Shown here in pieces: positions 60,540 to 64,000 of a stretch of 64,000 bases of DNA. The position numbers and the translations under genes were made by a program. Below the pieces are notes generated by a model. It ran no database searches and was not told where the DNA came from. It worked only from the letters and a program-made list of their open reading frames with translations. Where the stretch lies: the NCBI RefSeq assembly GCF_018069875.1, contig NZ_JAGQDF010000008.1, positions 62,001 to 126,000 on the forward strand, given 5' to 3'. Each line of letters starts with the position of its first letter. The stretch's first letter is position 1. Source of the stretch: Ideonella alba. GTDB taxonomy: Bacteria; Pseudomonadota; Gammaproteobacteria; Burkholderiales; Burkholderiaceae_C.

Positions 60540-61196
60540 ATGAAACTCGGTCAGATCGTCCTGTTGGCTCTCAGCCTTGTCGGCTGCGCTGTCCCCCCGG
60601 TTCAACGCCCTGCGATTCTTGTTCCCTTGGCCGTTCCGGTCGGTACTGAAACTGGGGTGCTTGCTCTCGGGCCAGTGGTACCGAAGATGCAGCAAGCCGA
60701 TTCCATTGCGAACGTGCAGTACGGTTGGTGGTGTAAAGAGGCTCCTCCGCGCCAACTGGCTACGGATGTATTGCCCTTCTCGCGATTGAATCTCGTGCGT
60801 AGCTTTACTGGGGTGCTAGAACCTCTTCGTTATCGCCTTCAGAAGGCACCAGAGTCTGTGTTCACGGAAGAACAGCCGGATTACACGCTTGGCGCGTCTG
60901 TTCTGAAGGTGCACTCGAACGTGTGCTTTCCCTTCGTTGGTCACCCGAGTCTGAAGGTGGGCGACCCGACTGTGGCCAAGGGATCCGTCTTTGTGGAGGT
61001 CAAGTGGGAGGTGTTCAGCAACACGGAACGCCGCGTTGTCTTCAGTGCGACCACTCAGGGGGCGTTCGAGGCACAAGAGACCGTAGCAGGTGGTTTCGAC
61101 ACCCTCGCCATCAACGCCTTTGGCGCTAGCCTGCGAAATCTCGCCGCTGACGAGGGGTTTCGTTCCGCGTTGGTTCGTTCGTCGTCAGGAAGGTAG
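60540..61196 (+). CDS. hypothetical lipoprotein
   Basis: 218 residues from the ATG at 60540. A lipoprotein signal peptide MKLGQIVLLALSLVGC ends in the lipobox LVGC with C16 as the lipidation site. The frame is open upstream but contributes no family sequence. Mature protein: a strand-rich N-terminal half (TGVLALGPVVPKMQ; LNLVRSFTGVLEPLRY) and a C-terminal part VFVEVKWEVFSNTERRVVFSATTQGAFEAQETVAGGFDTLAINAFGASLRNL that resembles outer-membrane lipoproteins of unknown role found near secreted proteases. Codon use is less GC-rich than in flanking genes. It may form a unit with the ATPase, but the 277-bp gap makes that uncertain. Confidence 0.7.
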   Translation: MKLGQIVLLALSLVGCAVPPVQRPAILVPLAVPVGTETGVLALGPVVPKMQQADSIANVQYGWWCKEAPPRQLATDVLPFSRLNLVRSFTGVLEPLRYRLQKAPESVFTEEQPDYTLGASVLKVHSNVCFPFVGHPSLKVGDPTVAKGSVFVEVKWEVFSNTERRVVFSATTQGAFEAQETVAGGFDTLAINAFGASLRNLAADEGFRSALVRSSSGR

Positions 61197-61468
61197 CCAC
61201 AGGCGCACGAGTGTGCTGCGAACCTATCTCCTTCATCTGGGTACTCGGCTTCAGCTTCGAGCGGCCGCTATTGGGCAGGCTGGGCGCGAATTCGTAGGAC
61301 TGCAAGTTCGAACGCAGCTGGATGCGTCCGCCCTCAGCGACCGGCTGCACGCAGTCTGAAGCGGCTGTTCAACGCGCCACCAACATCTCCGCGGCGCCGA
61401 GCACACCGAGCCACACCGCGCCTGAACCACCCCAGCCCTACCTCCGCCATCGGTGCTAGCGTCCCCCC
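61197..61468. other. 272-bp gap at the right edge of the low-GC island
   Basis: No gene supported. A 74-codon minus-strand frame (61126-61350) overlaps the lipoprotein end and lacks a ribosome site and family features. GC content rises again toward 61400. Confidence 0.4.
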
Positions 61469-62089
61469 ATGCCCCCACCCCCAGACCCCCGCCAAACCCA
61501 ACTCGAAGCCCTCTACCGCCAAGCCTCCACCGCCCAACTGCAACGCCGCCTCAGTGACCCCGACCTGCTGCCGCAGGCGCGCGAGGTGGCGCAGGCGGAA
61601 CTGCAGCGGCGCGAACAGGCGCGCCAGTCTGCCGCGGTGGCCACCCAGGCGGGCCGCAGCCGCTCACCGCGCAACGAGCTGCTGATGGTCGCGGCCGGTG
61701 CCGCGGTGCTGCTGCTGGTGCTGTGGTTCGTGATGCCGGCTGAGGGCTTTTTCCTGTTCCTGGCGATCATGCTGCCCACGGTGCTGGCGCCGCTGGGCAA
61801 GCTGTATCCGGCCTGGGGCAAGGCGCTGGCCGGCGTGCTGCTGGTGGCGCCGGCGGTACTGGGCGGGTGGCTGTGGCGGCGGGGTGAGCTGGCCTGGCAG
61901 GGGGGCGACTACCGGCCGTTGGGCACGCTGATCTCGTGGGGCGTGCTGCTGGCGGTGTGGGCGCTGTGCTGGGCGCTGGGGGGCAGTGTGCTGAAGGGCG
62001 CGCTGCACCGCGGCAGCTGGGATGCGCTGTCCGATGAGCTGGATCGCGAGCGGTCCAGGAACCTGGAGGACCTGGGCCGGCGGGGCTGA
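61469..62089 (+). CDS. hypothetical membrane protein with about four helices
   Basis: 206 residues. A charged N-terminal helix (TQLEALYRQASTAQLQRRLSDPDLLPQAREVAQAELQRREQARQ) is followed by hydrophobic segments NELLMVAAGAAVLLLVLWFVM, GFFLFLAIMLPTVLAP, ALAGVLLVAPAVLGGWLW and LISWGVLLAVWALCWALGGSVL. It ends in a charged tail. The helical N-terminus resembles short regions found before membrane domains in other hypothetical proteins. No function assigned. Confidence 0.65.
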   Translation: MPPPPDPRQTQLEALYRQASTAQLQRRLSDPDLLPQAREVAQAELQRREQARQSAAVATQAGRSRSPRNELLMVAAGAAVLLLVLWFVMPAEGFFLFLAIMLPTVLAPLGKLYPAWGKALAGVLLVAPAVLGGWLWRRGELAWQGGDYRPLGTLISWGVLLAVWALCWALGGSVLKGALHRGSWDALSDELDRERSRNLEDLGRRG

Positions 62090-62105
62090 TCGCGCGGCCG
62101 GCGGG

Positions 62106-62708
62106 TCAGCCCTGCAGCCGCCGCAGTTCCTCCGGCGTGTTGGCGTTGTCAAACGCCGCGGCGTCCTCGAACACCACCTCCACATGTCGGTGCTGGTCGG
62201 TCCAGCGGTCGATCTTGCGCTGGCCGCTCTGGATGAACTGCACCAGGCTTTCCAGCAGGCTGGCGCGCAGCAGACAGAAGACGGGTTGGCGCTGCAGGGT
62301 GCCGTCGGGGTCGCGGGTGGCGGCCATGGCCACGTCGGCGTTGGCGGCGTGGGCGGCCTGGGCCAGGCGGGCGGCCAGGTCGGTGGGGAAGTGGGGCGTG
62401 TCGCAGGGCACGGTCAGCAGCCAGGGCGTGTCGCAGTGCTCCAGGCCGGCCAGGAAGCCGGCCAGCGGGCCGGGGTAGTCGGGCACGGCGTCGGGCCAGA
62501 CCTCGGCACCCATGGATTCATAGGCCGACAGGTTGCGGTTGGCGTTGATCAGCACTGCGCCCACTTGTGGCTGCAGGCGCAGCAGCGCGTGCATGGCCAG
62601 CGGCAGGCCGCGGTGGTTCTGCAGGCCCTTGTCGACGCCGCCCATGCGGCTGCCTCGGCCGCCGGCCAGGATCAGGCCGGTGATGTCCTCGGGGGCAATG
62701 CTGCTCAT
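62106..62708 (-). CDS. mobA: molybdenum cofactor guanylyltransferase
   Basis: 200 residues, the usual MobA size. It joins GMP to molybdopterin to make the bis-MGD cofactor. Nucleotide-binding signature [18 protein letters not shown] at the N-terminus, [20 protein letters not shown], and the metal/nucleotide motif [12 protein letters not shown]. It ends near NTPEEL as in other MobA proteins. It lies 4 bp downstream of the TorD-like chaperone gene and completes a set for maturing a molybdoenzyme. Confidence 0.93.
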   Translation of the reverse strand: MSSIAPEDITGLILAGGRGSRMGGVDKGLQNHRGLPLAMHALLRLQPQVGAVLINANRNLSAYESMGAEVWPDAVPDYPGPLAGFLAGLEHCDTPWLLTVPCDTPHFPTDLAARLAQAAHAANADVAMAATRDPDGTLQRQPVFCLLRASLLESLVQFIQSGQRKIDRWTDQHRHVEVVFEDAAAFDNANTPEELRRLQG

Positions 62709-62712
62709 GTCC

Positions 62713-63342
62713 TCACTCCACCATGTCGAAGGCCTGGGTCTCGACCTCGATGAAGGCGCGGGTCATGCCGGCCAGCGCGGCCAGCCAGCCGGCGCCGGGG
62801 TGGGCCTGCACGGTGTCGCACAGCTGTGCCACCCAGGGCTGCAGGTGGGCGCGAAAGAACCGGCGCTGCTGCTCGAGGTTGCACACCGCGGCATCGTCGC
62901 CGCCGATCAGGTAGCGCATCACCTCGAAGCCGTAGGCGATGTGGTCCTCGGTCTCGGTGGTGTCGGTGGTGCGGGTCAGGCCCAGGCGGGCCAGGTCCTC
63001 GCGCAGGCGCACCAGCGGGGTCTCGTTCAGGAAGCCGGCCTGGTAGAAGCTGCCGTAGACGAAGACCTCGGGCTTGCCCACGCCGCCGAACAGCGCGTCG
63101 AAGGTCTCGGTGGCCTGCGCCACGTTCACGCTGCGCAGCGCGCCCACCAGGTCCTGCCAGGGGCTCTCCAGGAAGCCGCCTTCCTGCGGTGCCTCGGTCA
63201 CGGCCACGGCGAATTCGCGCAGCAGGGCCTCATCGGGCGGCGCCAGCCACAGGCGGGCCAGCAGGCCGTAGAGCTCGGCGCGCGCCACCTCTTCGGCGTC
63301 GGGGCTGCCGGCGATGGCGATCGGCTGGTCGGTGGGGCTCAT
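62713..63342 (-). CDS. TorD/DmsD-family molybdoenzyme chaperone
   Basis: 209 residues, all-helical. It fits the TorD family: [24 protein letters not shown], then [44 protein letters not shown] and [32 protein letters not shown]. Such chaperones bind the twin-arginine leader and cofactor-free apoenzyme. The start overlaps the upstream 4Fe-4S gene by 4 bp (ATGA). The partner enzyme is outside the window; with the Fe-S protein, formate dehydrogenase is most likely. Confidence 0.88.
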   Translation of the reverse strand: MSPTDQPIAIAGSPDAEEVARAELYGLLARLWLAPPDEALLREFAVAVTEAPQEGGFLESPWQDLVGALRSVNVAQATETFDALFGGVGKPEVFVYGSFYQAGFLNETPLVRLREDLARLGLTRTTDTTETEDHIAYGFEVMRYLIGGDDAAVCNLEQQRRFFRAHLQPWVAQLCDTVQAHPGAGWLAALAGMTRAFIEVETQAFDMVE

Positions 63343-64000
63343 CGGTCGGTGATCCGTTGTTCGTTCGGGTTGCTGTGCAGGTCGATGACGCGGCAGTCGC
63401 CGCACATTTTCAGGCGCTCGGCGGCGGCGCCCTGGAAGGCCGGGTGGGCGCCCAGGCGGGTGATCATGGCTTCAATCGCCTGCAGCGTGCCGAAGGGCTT
63501 GCCGCAGCGCACGCAGGCGAAGGGCTGGGCCTGGTTGAGCACGCGCGTCTGGCGGCGGGCGCGGCCGGCATCGGCCAGCCACAGGCGCGGCTGCAGCGTG
63601 ATGGCCTGCTCGGGGCAGGTGCCGGCGCACAGGCCGCACTGCACGCAGGCCGATTCGGTGAAGCGCAGCTGCGGCGCGTCGGCGTTGTCCTTCAGCGCGC
63701 CCGACGGGCAGGCGCCCACGCAGGCCAGGCACAGCGTGCAGCGCTGGCTGTCCACCGCCAGCGTGCCCCAGGGGCTGCCGGCGGCGGGCAAGGCGATGGC
63801 CTCGGGCACGGCGGCGGGGGCCTGGGCCAGCAGGTGGTCCAGCGCGGCGTCCAGCGTGGTGCGCTTGTCGGCCATCAGGCCGAAGCGGGCGCGCTCGCGC
63901 ACGGTCTGCGCGGGCGGGGCCTGCACCGCGGTGTCCAGCGCGGCCAGATCGCGGGCGTCGCGCACCTGCAGCAGGCCCAGGTGGGTGCCGGCGTAGCCCA
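63339..64000 (-). CDS. 4Fe-4S ferredoxin-type protein of a molybdoenzyme locus, partial
   Basis: At least 220 residues; the frame stays open to the right window edge, so the start is missing and the GTG at 63965 is not taken as the start. Two classical clusters are bound by C-x2-C-x2-C-x3-CP motifs: CTLCLACVGACP and CVQCGLCAGTCP. Additional cysteines follow in FACVRCGKPFG and MCGDCR, which could bind a further cluster or zinc. Similar proteins precede TorD-like chaperones and mobA in formate dehydrogenase loci. Translationally coupled to the chaperone. Confidence 0.85.
   Translation of the reverse strand, partial: GYAGTHLGLLQVRDARDLAALDTAVQAPPAQTVRERARFGLMADKRTTLDAALDHLLAQAPAAVPEAIALPAAGSPWGTLAVDSQRCTLCLACVGACPSGALKDNADAPQLRFTESACVQCGLCAGTCPEQAITLQPRLWLADAGRARRQTRVLNQAQPFACVRCGKPFGTLQAIEAMITRLGAHPAFQGAAAERLKMCGDCRVIDLHSNPNEQRITDR

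Noticed and set aside
61126-61350. 74-codon minus-strand frame after the lipoprotein gene
   Set aside because: It overlaps the lipoprotein 3' end and lacks family features or a start signal.

Overview
The window is GC-rich DNA with dense genes, few long intergenic gaps and many ATGA or TGATG start/stop overlaps. The gene content fits a betaproteobacterium of the order Burkholderiales (Ideonella, Rubrivivax or Leptothrix type). Evidence for this is the paired cyanophycin synthetases with their ABC transporter and DUF1854 partner, a CadR/PbrR regulator next to a small CDF transporter, a PQQ alcohol dehydrogenase, and a DUF1302/DUF1329/RND catabolic transport set. The placement is inferred from gene content only. 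No rRNA, tRNA, CRISPR array or insertion sequence was seen.

Layout. 1-6.2 kb: the end of a PD40-repeat protein, a DUF3857/transglutaminase-TPR protein with a small CWC zinc protein, then ahpC-ahpF behind a recognisable OxyR site. 6.3-14.2 kb: a surface or secreted region with a 1512-residue RTX-type protein carrying near-identical 588-bp repeats, an exported S15 X-Pro peptidase, and two paralogous small secreted proteins on either side of the peptidase. 14.2-22 kb: cyanophycin locus (cphA, a second synthetase with a degenerate Mur-type P-loop, a zinc-ribbon ABC exporter and DUF1854). 22-34 kb: a chemoreceptor, a DUF2478 protein, a truncated KdpD/KdpE pair followed by kup and a Kv-type channel, a GAF/Fis regulator convergent with a cytochrome c and PQQ alcohol dehydrogenase, and an MscS channel. 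The dehydrogenase carries the Asp-X-Asp mark of lanthanide enzymes. 34-37.5 kb: three unrecognised proteins. 37.6-41.1 kb: a TetR regulator with thioesterase, MFS and SDR genes and two related operators. 41.1-42.2 kb: a divergent CDF/MerR metal-resistance pair with a classic 19-bp-spacer promoter.

42.25-57.65 kb is one unbroken run of 14 genes on the minus strand, with no gap above 66 bp, headed by a divergent LysR gene. It combines envelope uptake (DUF1302 barrel, DUF1329, YCF48-like, RND/MMPL) with catabolic enzymes (two FAD proteins, Rieske ferredoxin, VOC extradiol-type dioxygenase, a serine hydrolase of the DHPON C-C hydrolase type, cupin, SDR, epimerase) and an MFS carrier. I read it as a degradation island for a hydrophobic, probably aromatic, compound of unknown identity. 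59-61.2 kb is a patch with visibly lower GC. It holds a lone P-loop ATPase with a Gly/Lys-rich insert and a probable C-terminal winged helix, plus a lipoprotein, and looks acquired and possibly defensive. 61.5-64 kb holds a membrane protein and then mobA, a TorD-like chaperone and a 4Fe-4S protein, which is the edge of a molybdoenzyme (probably formate dehydrogenase) locus running off the window.

Two candidates stand out for a new system: the 15-kb LysR-headed catabolic operon and the low-GC ATPase island.
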